A stretch of DNA of 64,000 bases from Cryptosporidium bovis. Lineage: Eukaryota > Apicomplexa > Conoidasida > Eucoccidiorida > Cryptosporidiidae. This document shows positions 40,126-51,100 of this stretch, piece after piece. Numbering within the stretch: position 1 is the stretch's first letter; each line of letters begins with the position of its first letter. A program made the translations under genes and the position numbers. The stretch covers positions 310,001 through 374,000 of the forward strand of contig VHIT02000002.1 of the NCBI GenBank assembly GCA_009768925.2, given 5' to 3'. Under the pieces are notes generated by a model, which made no database searches, was not told the DNA's origin, and saw nothing but the letters and a program-made list of their open reading frames with translations.

Positions 40126-43100
40126 CTACACTTGTTTCTGTTTTTGTTGTTTTGCATCAAATATGTAACTGCATTGTGTTTGACAAGCCCTTATAACCAT
40201 ATCTTTTACATTCTCTTGCAGAGTCCCGAATTTATCCTTACAACATAAATCACAAACCTCTGCCTTGCAAGTTGCATCACTTTCCGGACATACATCAAAT
40301 GCTTTTGTTGTTCCAGAAATACAAGTTGACAATTGAGTGATATATTCCTTTAATGTTTCCTCTGTCGCAGAATCGTTTTTAGAACATGTTGTCTTACATG
40401 AATTATAATAACTCTTGTCAGCAATCATATTTGTATAGTAGTCACAGCATTCTGAACAATAATTGTTTGTACATGTTATTGCTTTCTGTGGCGTTGATCT
40501 ATACATTTCTTTGCAATGTTGCTCTCTTTGTAACATATGTATATTTGCTGTACATGATTCGTATACTGAATGTGTTGTATCCTCACTTTCTTCATATTCT
40601 TTGGTTTTTTCAATATGAAACGGTTCCAGTGAAATGTTGTCAAAGGCTGTATGGGAACATCTTTTAGCCATCAAGCCAACTCTCCCATGAATGTTTTCTG
40701 TTTTATTTTCATTATACTTCATTACTTGTTTTGTTGTACCATTATATTTTATTGTATAGACGTAAATGGTCGATCCTTCGAAGTTAATCAAAACACGGTT
40801 CCATTCATTTCTGGTATATCCAAATGGTGTTTTCTTCAATAATTGTTTCTTTCCATTTTGTTTCCTCATTAACGTAATCGTCGAGCTTGTTAGTGTAACC
40901 TGGTAATAATTATTTTCGTCTAAATATCTAAATAATCCACCTATCTTTCCATTGTCACATGGTGGATTGAAATCAAATGAAAAGTAGCCATTCTTACAAG
41001 TATGAGTATTCTTTAACAATACTCTTGATTCATCTCCAGTTTTAACTACCATTGAATTTGATCTTCCTTTAAAACCTTTTACGTATTCCCAATTTCCGTT
41101 TTCGTTAATTTCTTCATATGTTGTCTCAAACGTTGACAAGTAACATTGTTTATAATTTGAACACCTTGGTGATCTTGGAGGAGGTGATAAGAAGAATTTT
41201 TTGCACGATTTTGCCTTGACTGATATATTATCAAAGTATACACCTCCTACAACACCATTTGAATAAAATCCGATAGTACCTGATAGTAGTCCTTCATCTA
41301 CTACTTGCATCCTTATACTTCCTGTCTTCACATAAACTCTATCTCTTTGTGCTGTGATTTCAACCTTTGTAAACTCTTTCTCTGGGAGCTTGTAATTCTC
41401 TCTGGTTTCCAAGACATATGTAATTCCCTCCTTTATTCTCAATAATCTCACTATTTCTTCTTGATGGTTAAACTCGAGTAAGTAATAATTTGATAAATCC
41501 CTCACTCTAAATGCTATACCAAAAATACCTGAAACAGGTGGATACACATCTACATTCAAGCTAAAATCAAAGAATCTTCTATTCTTAATATTAGCAAATG
41601 TCCCTCTCGGTGAGTGTTCTGAGGAACCCATAATTTGTGAGTTTTGTCCCAGCAATTTTGATCTACCATTTATTTTTGTTGTTGTGTAACCCCAATCACT
41701 TGGACCTTTTTGGGTTCTTGGCATATCATAAACTGAAAATGTGTCTTCAAATGGCATTTTTTCAGTGTTTAATGTAAAACTCTGGAAACCTGTTTGAGAT
41801 GAATGTATTGCTTCAACATCATCTAATTTATCAAGCAATTCTTTTGTTATTGATTTGTATACACCTGTTACTTTTAGTAATTCATTTGCAATGTGGTCAA
41901 CATTGTCAACAACATTCATTATTTTTGGTGATTGTGATTTTGTCAGCATTTCTGCTGGTTTCAGTCTTCTTCTCATCTCTAAAATTGCCAGTTTAGATTC
42001 TTCTTGTGTAGCTACGCCTAATGCGGGATCTACACCATACGATTCGTCGATATATTGTGAAGCTTCTTTAAGTATTCTTCCCATATTTGGATCATTTAAT
42101 GAATTCTCCCATAAATCAGTCTTGATTCTTGGAGTAGAAGGTCTTTTTGTTGGGAATTTATGTTGTGTTTGTTGCAATATCATCTTCCCTTGTGTTGTAG
42201 CTGATTGAGAAGATGAAGCTTCGAAAGGTGATGAAGTTGTTTTCGAAATGATGTCAATTGGACACTCTTTTGAGATAGTGCTAACTCTAATACTTCTTGA
42301 TGGTGAACCTGCTAATTTTTCTGATTCAATTCCATTTTTTACTGAACCCTCATATGAATTCTTTGGACCCTCCAATGCGACATTAAACATCCCACCGGTA
42401 GTCGATGATATTACACCAACATGCAAAGCTGCTCTACAAATCGAACTTTTTTCTGAATATACACCGTCACTTCCATATATTTTTGTATTATACTCCCCAC
42501 AACCAGGTGGACATTGTACAAGGATATTTGTGTTAATTGGACCTTCAAATATTGGATTTCTGTAACCGACAGTATCGCACTCAATATCAACATGATTCAA
42601 TTGTTTTTCTGCTGGAGCAGCATTCGTAGAACAAACAATACCAACTATATTTGAATTCTTTAAATTGAAAAAACTCAAGTAATTTTCACTAAATCCAAGC
42701 CCAACAGCATCATTGCCAAATAATGTTGTTGCAGTTGATTCAGGTGATGCCAAGGAAAGCACCAAACTGGATAAATCCGTTGTACCGTCTCTTAAATCTT
42801 GATAAGAACCTGTACACTTTCCATCAAAGCAACCATAATCCACTGCTAATGGAATTCCACTACCTTCTGAGAGTTTGTAGCCCATTATGCCTAACGCTGC
42901 CTTTATTCCAGATACTTGTTCAATATTCCTTAGCACAATTGGCTCTAAACCTACATGGGAACAGTATTTTCTGATATCTGAAACAGACGATACCGGCGTT
43001 GAGGCACCTGGAATCCCACCATCATTCCAAATGTAATAAGAGGCACCAAATTTAATATCACACCAAACCCTAATAGGCTCAGGTGCACATCTCGGAAGGA

Positions 43101-44802
43101 TCCAGTAAAAACCTGAAACAGCATTTGGATTTCTCGCTGAAATTGAATAACAGTCTTCTGCTGGGAAATTCGGTTCGTCACCTGCCTCATGGCCAACACC
43201 AACTTGGACTTCTTTTTTAACTGCACCTAACCCTTTTTTGAGTTGTTTTGCATCAGAAATATAGTCTTCCAAGCGTGTGACGTAATCCTTTTTATCAGAG
43301 AAGCATTCATCTATCGATGGTAATAATGTATTTATTTTATCATTCAATACACCCAAATTTCTTGTTCTTAGAAGAATATCTCTAGCTGCACTTTTGACTG
43401 TTTCTGAAGCTTTAGTGTTAAATTCCTCAACATAATTTAGGAAGTATTTATCTCTTGCGTCTTTTGTTACTGCAGCATCTCCACAGAATGTAACAACTGA
43501 TCTTAAATTACTTGTTGTTAATTCGATTTCTCTAATACCATATAAATATTTGTCAGAATACTTTCCATATCTTGGATGTGGCTTTTCCATAACTATTTGA
43601 ATAAAGTCTGAAATAACGCTATTCATCTCAGTTAATGTAGTGTTAGAAGGGTTCCCTTCAACTCTTACAATTTCCTTCATCTGACCGTCTACTTTTGCTG
43701 AAATTGCATAGGTAAACGGTGGGAATTCCCAGTCTACTCTTAAGTTTTTTAATTGGTAAGTTCCGTTGGTTGAAAGGTTAATTAAAACTTTATTTTCATC
43801 ATTTTTTTCAAATGGAACTGAAGCCCAATAAGTTGCGATATCATTGTCAATTGCGGCGTCAAGAGTGTGCAAAGCATCTATAGTTGATGTGGCAGTTCCG
43901 TTTAAATAAAGTTTTGTCACTCCAATTCCAGTTCCTGCCTTGTTAACTTGATTTAAACAGGCATTAGTACCTTTAATTTGCAATTGAGAATATTCATTGA
44001 ATTCCCAAAATGACCTACCATCCTCGGCTTGTTCTGCAATGTCACAATCTTGCAAAACTAACGGCGATGAACCAGAAAAATCACCATTTGCAACAGTCAA
44101 ACACTTTGGTGGGTTACTTTCTGCACTAATTATCTGCCCATTTGGGCCAATTCTCCATAATTCTCTACCATCACCTGCAGAAATACCGTAAACACATGAA
44201 TCTAAATCAACTTGGGCGAATTCTTCTTGAATTTTCCCACCAATTACTTGTAAACAATTATCACCTCTTTCATCGGTAATTCCAGAAATGATCATTGCTA
44301 ATGGCGAACCTGCTCCAATTGCGACAAATTGCTTAATACCAATATATTGGCTTGGCCTCACTTTCATTTGTACCTTCACCGATCTTAAGTCCCTTGTATG
44401 GTCAAACATAAAGTTTTCTGTGAACTCTTTTTCATCTTGGGTGGATCTTCTGCTTGGAATAACTATTTCATAGTTAATACCATCTGAAGAAACTTGAATT
44501 TGGGATTCTGCTGGACTAGAACTCCAGACAATTTTTAAACCAATAGCCTTCGCTGTTGCAGATATTTCTGCTGTAAAGACCACCTGTTGATCAACTGACA
44601 AATCTTTTGCTGATCTCCATTCACCACTTCCCATATTCAAAGCATTCACAGGATCATATTCACCATTAAAAGCAGTTCCAACCAGGGTTGAGGTTGAATG
44701 AGCCCTTTTAAAAAAATAATAGTTCGACTCTCCAATCCTACCATTTACTGCTATTACTATACATAGAAAAACAAGTAATAATGATACTTCTTTCCACCTC
44801 AT
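40126..44802 (-). CDS. secreted LCCL/ricin/discoidin multidomain protein (CCp/Cpa135 type)
   Basis: 1558 aa, ATG 44802, single exon. Signal peptide about 1-21 (LLLVFLCIVIAVNG). Order: F5/8 discoidin-like (about 28-170), ricin B-type lectin (about 175-285, with ELWRI and SFWEF), second discoidin-like (about 295-440), helical linker, fibrinogen C-like (about 550-740, GFYWILPRC), LCCL (about 745-830, QCPPGCGEYNTKIYGSDGVY), a Ser/Thr-rich linker, two LamG/ConA-like beta-sandwiches (about 1050-1205 and 1215-1400), and a Cys-rich C-terminus with CSECC and CDLCC repeats. No membrane anchor. This architecture matches the apicomplexan LCCL (CCp) family, and size and domains suggest Cpa135, a sporozoite apical secreted antigen of C. 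parvum. A role in adhesion complexes is inferred. Confidence 0.88.
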   Translation of the reverse strand: MRWKEVSLLLVFLCIVIAVNGRIGESNYYFFKRAHSTSTLVGTAFNGEYDPVNALNMGSGEWRSAKDLSVDQQVVFTAEISATAKAIGLKIVWSSSPAESQIQVSSDGINYEIVIPSRRSTQDEKEFTENFMFDHTRDLRSVKVQMKVRPSQYIGIKQFVAIGAGSPLAMIISGITDERGDNCLQVIGGKIQEEFAQVDLDSCVYGISAGDGRELWRIGPNGQIISAESNPPKCLTVANGDFSGSSPLVLQDCDIAEQAEDGRSFWEFNEYSQLQIKGTNACLNQVNKAGTGIGVTKLYLNGTATSTIDALHTLDAAIDNDIATYWASVPFEKNDENKVLINLSTNGTYQLKNLRVDWEFPPFTYAISAKVDGQMKEIVRVEGNPSNTTLTEMNSVISDFIQIVMEKPHPRYGKYSDKYLYGIREIELTTSNLRSVVTFCGDAAVTKDARDKYFLNYVEEFNTKASETVKSAARDILLRTRNLGVLNDKINTLLPSIDECFSDKKDYVTRLEDYISDAKQLKKGLGAVKKEVQVGVGHEAGDEPNFPAEDCYSISARNPNAVSGFYWILPRCAPEPIRVWCDIKFGASYYIWNDGGIPGASTPVSSVSDIRKYCSHVGLEPIVLRNIEQVSGIKAALGIMGYKLSEGSGIPLAVDYGCFDGKCTGSYQDLRDGTTDLSSLVLSLASPESTATTLFGNDAVGLGFSENYLSFFNLKNSNIVGIVCSTNAAPAEKQLNHVDIECDTVGYRNPIFEGPINTNILVQCPPGCGEYNTKIYGSDGVYSEKSSICRAALHVGVISSTTGGMFNVALEGPKNSYEGSVKNGIESEKLAGSPSRSIRVSTISKECPIDIISKTTSSPFEASSSQSATTQGKMILQQTQHKFPTKRPSTPRIKTDLWENSLNDPNMGRILKEASQYIDESYGVDPALGVATQEESKLAILEMRRRLKPAEMLTKSQSPKIMNVVDNVDHIANELLKVTGVYKSITKELLDKLDDVEAIHSSQTGFQSFTLNTEKMPFEDTFSVYDMPRTQKGPSDWGYTTTKINGRSKLLGQNSQIMGSSEHSPRGTFANIKNRRFFDFSLNVDVYPPVSGIFGIAFRVRDLSNYYLLEFNHQEEIVRLLRIKEGITYVLETRENYKLPEKEFTKVEITAQRDRVYVKTGSIRMQVVDEGLLSGTIGFYSNGVVGGVYFDNISVKAKSCKKFFLSPPPRSPRCSNYKQCYLSTFETTYEEINENGNWEYVKGFKGRSNSMVVKTGDESRVLLKNTHTCKNGYFSFDFNPPCDNGKIGGLFRYLDENNYYQVTLTSSTITLMRKQNGKKQLLKKTPFGYTRNEWNRVLINFEGSTIYVYTIKYNGTTKQVMKYNENKTENIHGRVGLMAKRCSHTAFDNISLEPFHIEKTKEYEESEDTTHSVYESCTANIHMLQREQHCKEMYRSTPQKAITCTNNYCSECCDYYTNMIADKSYYNSCKTTCSKNDSATEETLKEYITQLSTCISGTTKAFDVCPESDATCKAEVCDLCCKDKFGTLQENVKDMVIRACQTQCSYIFDAKQQKQKQV

Positions 44803-45220
44803 CCTTTATTATTTATATTACTCTTCTTTTAGAACTATAAAAATGACTTAAAATTATTTGTGCTTTTGACACAAGAAAATTTTTTAAATCATTTAGGTTT
44901 TCTAATAATTTGAAAAATGATTTTCAAATTTTTAGCCACAAGTCAGAATTGTAACACCGGTATACAGACTGCGCATGCGCATGCAATTTTTTTTCCGGTA
45001 ATAAAATTCCACAATGACAACAAAAATAATACAAAATAAGAATTTACATGTAAATAAAGGTTTTATATTATTCAAGATATTAAATTCCTATAATTTATTT
45101 ATTGCTATTTCTGGTCAGCTAAAAAACAATTATGAAAAATTTTTCTGAGTGGGGAAATAAATTAAATACTAACTAAAAAAAATAAAATAATACAATGTGT
45201 GGATTAATAGTTTAATACTA
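44803..45220. other. intergenic, 418 bp, LCCL gene upstream region
   Basis: Contains a dense element cluster at 44957-45000 about 155-200 bp upstream of the LCCL gene; otherwise AT-rich. Confidence 0.55.
44957..45000. promoter_or_regulatory. palindromic cluster upstream of the LCCL gene
   Basis: Perfect 12-bp palindrome TGCGCATGCGCA at 44970-44981, running into a further ATGCA, flanked by CCGGTA on both sides (44957-44962 and 44995-45000). This is the strongest GC island in the spacer and sits about 170 bp upstream of the ATG. Confidence 0.5.
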
Positions 45221-46570
45221 CTACTGTGATATCTCTGGGATAAGCACTCCTTCCTCCTTAATATTCTGCATAGAATTATCGCTTCTATTTGGTATGTCTG
45301 CATCGACCTTTTTGGTACTTAAACTCAATCTGACTTGCTTCTTCCTTGGGCAGACATCTACACTCTTTGATCTCTTTCTTTCTTTCTTCACACTTAGCTT
45401 TTTTTTTTCTCCCTTAATATTTGAGCCAATGTCATTCAAAGGTTCCGGTTCTTTCTCAGCGGTTGAATTTGCGGCTTGCTCATTCTCAATAGACTTTTTA
45501 ATACTCTCTCTTTCAAATGTATGATACCATAAAGCACGATATTCTTCATTCTTAGTACAACCAGGACAGTACCAAGTTTTCTGAGGTTCTTCAATAATTT
45601 TCAAACAAAGAAAATGAAACCAAACTCCATAAATACACCCGTCGCCAGATTCACATCTAATCATTTTATCAAGAACTGGCTGTTTACAAAAGCAATATTT
45701 CAAGGATTCATCGTCGATTGAGTGCATATCAAACAACTCCACCTTTTGATTGTTCGTTTGGGTTGTATTTACCTCCTCTTCAAGAACTTTTGCCTGTATT
45801 CGTTTGCTTTTCCTTAATTTTGAGGAATCAATGTTCTTTTGAGAATCATTAGACTTATTATTTTCTGAATTACTTGAATCACAACTTAGGTTGATCTTTT
45901 GGAGTTTAATAAATGCTTCACTAATGTTGCTTTTTAAAAGATTGGTCATTTCCAATTCATTCTTTGCCCATTGGAGTTCAAGAGAAGCGCAGTCTTCTAT
46001 CATTTTTATAAAATAACGCAATATATTAATGTGAGCTCTTAGTTTATATTTCTTTTGTTCGACAGAATCTATTTCTGAAACTTCCTCAACGCTAAATCCA
46101 TGATTTCTTTGCCTTTTCGAGTCTTTTGTTAATACACATTCCTGAAATTGCTGTTCCAAAGCCCACATTAACCTGGAAATATCATCTTCAAGGTATTCCA
46201 TACACATTTTTGCGTTGTATTGTAGTTCTTGACTCCTGCAATTTGGTATCTGTGAATCAAAAAAACCAACGTTCTCACTATTGTAAGAAGAGTCTAGAAA
46301 ATGATGAGCTAATTCTTCATGGTCACTCTCAACAGTATTCCCAGGTACGGTTTTTACAGAATTAAGAAAGCCTCTTGAATTCTCTCTTGGATAGTACTCG
46401 CATTGATAACTTGACTCCTTTCTATCTTGATCGGGTGAAAGCCAGTCTGGCTGGATTATATATGGAAAGTGCTGTTCCTTTCCAAATTTGGATATGTCGG
46501 AAAAATGACGGGAACACCCCCAGGAGTTGTCCCAGTCACTTTCATCTGAAGAAATCGACGAGTCAGACAT
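45221..46570 (-). CDS. ING-like PHD-finger chromatin protein
   Basis: 449 aa, ATG 46570. A C4HC3 PHD finger lies near residues 292-345 (YCFCKQP, RCESGDGC, WFHFLC, WYCPGC), in the ING arrangement where WFH and WYCPGC frame the histone-tail pocket. An N-terminal helical segment with YLEDDISRLMWALEQQFQE (about 126-144) resembles the ING dimerisation helix. The middle and C-terminus are basic (KKLSVKKERKRS, PRKKQVRL). ING proteins read H3K4me3 and recruit histone acetyl- or deacetylases. The N-terminal 120 acidic residues are not part of the known family. TTTGGCGG lies 62 bp upstream. Confidence 0.8.
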   Translation of the reverse strand: MSDSSISSDESDWDNSWGCSRHFSDISKFGKEQHFPYIIQPDWLSPDQDRKESSYQCEYYPRENSRGFLNSVKTVPGNTVESDHEELAHHFLDSSYNSENVGFFDSQIPNCRSQELQYNAKMCMEYLEDDISRLMWALEQQFQECVLTKDSKRQRNHGFSVEEVSEIDSVEQKKYKLRAHINILRYFIKMIEDCASLELQWAKNELEMTNLLKSNISEAFIKLQKINLSCDSSNSENNKSNDSQKNIDSSKLRKSKRIQAKVLEEEVNTTQTNNQKVELFDMHSIDDESLKYCFCKQPVLDKMIRCESGDGCIYGVWFHFLCLKIIEEPQKTWYCPGCTKNEEYRALWYHTFERESIKKSIENEQAANSTAEKEPEPLNDIGSNIKGEKKKLSVKKERKRSKSVDVCPRKKQVRLSLSTKKVDADIPNRSDNSMQNIKEEGVLIPEISQ

Positions 46571-46631
46571 TAAATTTCATTTCTCTTACTAAAAATAATT
46601 TAGTCTAAAAAAATACTATTAATAGTGTAGG

Positions 46632-46639
46632 TTTGGCGG
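46632..46639 (+). promoter_or_regulatory. E2F-like TTTGGCGG
   Basis: Located 62 bp upstream of the ING-like ATG, in the 90-bp gap after SLU7. Confidence 0.4.
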
Positions 46640-46660
46640 TAACGCTCTAATCATAATAGT

Positions 46661-47860
46661 TTATTTTTCTACAGGTATACACTTTGAGAATCTACAGGTT
46701 TGTTTGCAACACCTGAAACCCCATTTTTTTGAGTCCATATCATAGTAAGATCCCCATACTTGGGTGTGGTTTGAGATATAATCATCTTCAACGTATCTTG
46801 AGAGTACTTCATTTTTGTGATTCTCAGTAGCAATTTCACCTTCTATTTTTAAGGTAGTAGGCCTGTCTTTTGGGAGCAATAAACTTGAATTTGAGTGTGT
46901 TTTTCTTCCATAAAGCTCCGATACTTTTTCTAAAATTCTCATCTCTTCGTCCTCCTCTTCATTGATACTCGCTTTATACATCATTTCTGAGCGAGTAGGA
47001 AGGGCATGAAGATGCACACTTTCCCCCTGGTTTTGTTTTTTTAAAGCAAATGCTTCCATTAAAATAATCTTAGAAACGTCTCCTGACTTTCTTATTTCAT
47101 TATCCCCCCTATAAGAATCCCCGATATTCGTAGTTTTCTGAAATGGGTTCTCTCGCATTGACCTGCTTTTTGGATCGTAAAATGCAGAGTTTGTATCTAG
47201 ATTGCGTAGATATTTTGCAGTGTCTTCACGAATTCTTAAATTTCTTATATTTGTTCTGGTTTTGTCAGTAGAAACACCAAATGTAGTTTCATCAAAGTCT
47301 TTTAATTTCATGTCATCATCTAAATCGTTGTCATTGTTTGAACTAGTATTATTATTAGTTAAAGATTTTTCCACATTTTTTGCTCTATTTTCTCTTGCCA
47401 AAGCTTCTATTGCTTCAAATTGCTCAACTATTGGTTTGTAATCTTCAGGCTCAAACCCATCCCATCTGTCTCTCTTTTCATCATGTTTCCTGGTTCTTTT
47501 CAGTTCAGGAATTATTTCATCCGGACAAATATCAAAATTTGTCCATTTCGCACCTACTTTTCTTGGACGTTCTAGACAATCCCGAACCTGGTGTGTCATT
47601 GAACCACAATTTGTACATGCTCCTTTTCTATATTTTATATATACTTCATTAAGTACACCTCTTTTTGGTTTTTCTTCAATTTCTCTCTTTTCTTCCTTCA
47701 CCTTTAGCCTTTGATGTTCCAGGGAGTTCTCATTTTGAATATACCACGGAGCTTTTGCAATAAATTGCGGAATATGTGGATTCAACGCCTCTTCTGACTT
47801 TTTTGCAAGCTCTTCCGGAGACAAATCATCGTCACTCTCCCTTCCCCCCTGAGAAATCAT
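46661..47860 (-). CDS. SLU7: pre-mRNA splicing factor SLU7
   Basis: 399 aa, ATG 47860. Second-step splicing factor that helps 3' splice-site choice. Marks: NPHIPQFIAKAPWYI near residue 30, a CCHC zinc knuckle CTNCGSMTHQVRDC followed by LERPRKVGAKWT, KHDEKRDRWDGF, the EALARENRAK region, and the C-terminal NHTQVWGSYYD...WGFRCCKQTCRFSKC. Shorter than animal SLU7 (about 580 aa) but with all core blocks. The many short introns of this window would be its substrates. TTTGGCGCC lies 125 bp upstream. Confidence 0.95.
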   Translation of the reverse strand: MISQGGRESDDDLSPEELAKKSEEALNPHIPQFIAKAPWYIQNENSLEHQRLKVKEEKREIEEKPKRGVLNEVYIKYRKGACTNCGSMTHQVRDCLERPRKVGAKWTNFDICPDEIIPELKRTRKHDEKRDRWDGFEPEDYKPIVEQFEAIEALARENRAKNVEKSLTNNNTSSNNDNDLDDDMKLKDFDETTFGVSTDKTRTNIRNLRIREDTAKYLRNLDTNSAFYDPKSRSMRENPFQKTTNIGDSYRGDNEIRKSGDVSKIILMEAFALKKQNQGESVHLHALPTRSEMMYKASINEEEDEEMRILEKVSELYGRKTHSNSSLLLPKDRPTTLKIEGEIATENHKNEVLSRYVEDDYISNHTQVWGSYYDMDSKKWGFRCCKQTCRFSKCIPVEK

Positions 47861-47984
47861 TAAAGAAGAATCCTTCTTTTATCAAATTATTTACTCTTTC
47901 TCTTTGTCTATCTTTTATTCTATCTGTATTACTATTGCATCTTTTTCTCCCGTAAACTGGCATATTACTACGGTATACGAGTTA

Positions 47985-47993
47985 TTTGGCGCC
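47985..47993. promoter_or_regulatory. E2F-like TTTGGCGCC
   Basis: Located 125 bp upstream of the SLU7 ATG; an ACATGCATGT palindrome follows at 48011-48020. Confidence 0.45.
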
Positions 47994-48124
47994 TAGAGTT
48001 TATAATGGTCACATGCATGTAAAAAAATGCGAGATGGAAGAGCAATCTATGAAGTAGGAGATATAAAGATATTTAATTAAATGAAAACTTATAAAAATAA
48101 TCAAAGTAGATAAAAAAGAAAATT

Positions 48125-51100
48125 CTATTTGTTTTTTATCTTCTCCAGCTCATTTGAGACAACCTTTAAAAAGTAGTCCGGCCAGAGTGAGATACTAAGC
48201 CCAGAAATCAAGGAAATCCACAAAAGTATATTGTTGTATAGTGGAATCCAGAGTGAATATACATCACTTCCTATTGAAAAAGATGATGTACACACAAATA
48301 AAGTGCAAATCCAACTAAAGAGTGAAAAAGCTACTGAAAAGCCGAGTAAATAGTGAATATGGTCAGCCATAAGCAAAACTTTAATGTTAACGACAAGGAT
48401 AATAAGATAATACATGGTGGCTCCAACAACTGACTGATTTGATCCAAAGGCATTAGTACTGTTCACACTGAATAGAATGTAAGGGAGAGTGAATACGATA
48501 AAAATATGCCATAAAGAGTTGAGTAGGTATGTAAAACAGACTTTTACGTTTAAAAATTTGTTATCAGGCCCGTATCGATATAACTTAGGATTCGAGAATG
48601 ACTCACTTTTAGTTACATCAAAGTCAAATACAGAAACAACGATAATTGGAACTGATGAAAGAATTACATTATAAACTTGATACCAATAATCAAAATAGAG
48701 TCTCGTTCCGCTCCAGAGGGTAAAATAACCATATATAAATACTGGAATACCAACGGTAAAGTTCTTGTAGAACATATATAAGGCAAGTTTGCAAATTCTC
48801 CTATAAGACAGTCTTCCGTGGATCAATAGTAAGGCTTTCAGGTCTTTAAAGGCAGTTATTCCATAGTCAGCTGTAAGAAATGCCTGGTTTCCTTCCAAAC
48901 CTCTGACACCAACTCCAACATTTGCAGTTTGAATCATATTGCAATCATTTGCCCCATCTCCGATGGCTAAAGTTATCTCGTTCATATGCTTCCTTACTAT
49001 TCTAACAATGTTACCTTTTTGAGAAGGAGCAAATCTTGCAAATATAACTGTGTGACAATCACAACAAATCTGGACAAACAATTTCTCAATAGAGTGAACG
49101 TTAGAAATAATTTCGTTAAATTTTTTCATTTCCAAATCGTTTTCACCTTCAGCCTCTGTATTCCCAAGTGAACCGGAAAATATTTCACCTAACATAGCTC
49201 CATCTATAATTATTGATGTATTCCTAGATTCTTGATTCTCTTCTTTCTTCTTTCTCATTATCTTTAGAGGTATTCTATCAACTTTTCTCTCATCCGACTC
49301 AAACTTAATATTGAGAGCTTTGCAAATGGAAAATAATCTTTTCTTTACTTCCATTTTGTTTTTACATGTTTCCTCAGAAATCTCCAATATATCGCTATCT
49401 GAACCCAATAAGCCAGCGGATGCTGCTATTTCCCTTGCCGTTCCCACCTTGTCTCCAGTAAGCATCCATATTCTTATTCCTGCTTCCCTTAAGCACATAA
49501 TGGTTTCTGGTACTTGGTCTTGTAGTCTATCCTCAACCCCAGTTACTCCTAGGAGAGAGAGATCTTTTTCAATTAATTCTGCAACCTCTGCTAAAGCTTT
49601 CTCTCTCCCTTCAACAGAACAAGCCGCTTTCTGGTACTTTTCATACCAACCGTTGAATTCTTCTTCACATAATTCCTTCTCTGCAATACAAAGGACTCTG
49701 AGAGCATGATTTGCCATTTTATTTCCTATTTCTAAATCAGTTTTATATTCCTCCATTCCTTCCTTTCTCAATAGCTGTGGCATAACCGAATCAGCCCCTT
49801 TACTGAACACCACTATTCTTTCTCTAAACAACTCCGAAATCCTTTGGTTTCCATGATTTTCTGTGAGCATACCCTCTACCTCCTCATCACCTTTATCCAA
49901 TTTCTTTATATTATATTTATTTATCTTAACAATAACTGTACTTCTTTTTCTATCGCTTGTAAATGGGATAGTAGCGAGAATCTCCACATCCAAAAGCACT
50001 CCAAACGCCTCCAAAATTAAATGTTTTGAGGTTGGATCAGAACACATTAGTATCACACCTAAGTGTTGTGCTCCATAGCAAAGAGCAGCTTCATCCGGAA
50101 ACTGAGCGGAATAAACAGGTTTCGGTTTCGTCGTACTAATTGAGTTTTTGTCTCCCAAACCTCCCTTAGTCTCATCTATAACCGAGTGGAAGTTGATACT
50201 TTCGACAGTTTTTAAATTCTTATAAACTTCATTCTGATTTTCAACTACAATTGCATTATTCAGTGATATACTAAGCAATAGTTTTGCTATTTTCAGTTTT
50301 TGCTCCGAGTCGCTTTTAAGTTCTGTGAATAAGTCTTCGTCTTCAATATTTACCTGAGGGGTCTTTATCTCAAAAACATCGCCACTATGATTCTCTTTAA
50401 GACCGTATTGTACTCCAGATACCGCAAAAGATTTAAATTCCATTATATTCCTGGTTAAGGTCCCTGTTTTGTCTGTAAAAAGGTACCTTACCTGCCCAAG
50501 ATCCTCATTGAGATCAGAATTTCTCACAACAGCAAATATCTTTTTCTCTGGATCAAACATATATCTGTCTTTTGAAATGAAGTAACCCTGGAAAGCTTTG
50601 ACTATTTTCATAGATACTATAAGAGCTATTGGAATAATATTAGCTAGAAGAACTAACCAAGTACAGAATCTCACAACGGGGACAAAGGACATTGGTATTG
50701 CCTGTCCAGTAGCTCTAAATGAGATTTCATTGGTGTCAGAAACACCCAAATATGATAGTTTAGAGAACGTGCCATTCAACATGAAATAATAGGTCAAAAT
50801 AGATCCTGTAATACATAACCCAAATAACAATATCATAACGAACATAACCATTTTATTGGTAAAAGCATCAACATTGCTCATTTTTTTCTTTGGCTTAAGG
50901 GAGTTCATTTGGATCTTTGATTCATGACCTGCATATACAATACAACCAATTGCCCACTCAGTAGACCTCAAGATGCATCCTCTAAGGACAATATTGTCGA
51001 TGTTAATTGGAAATTGTGAAATTGTGGTATTCCCTTGGGTTATGTGACCCTCTGATATGGGTGGAAGTCTGATTATTGCAGTTCCATCAAAATGGTGCAG

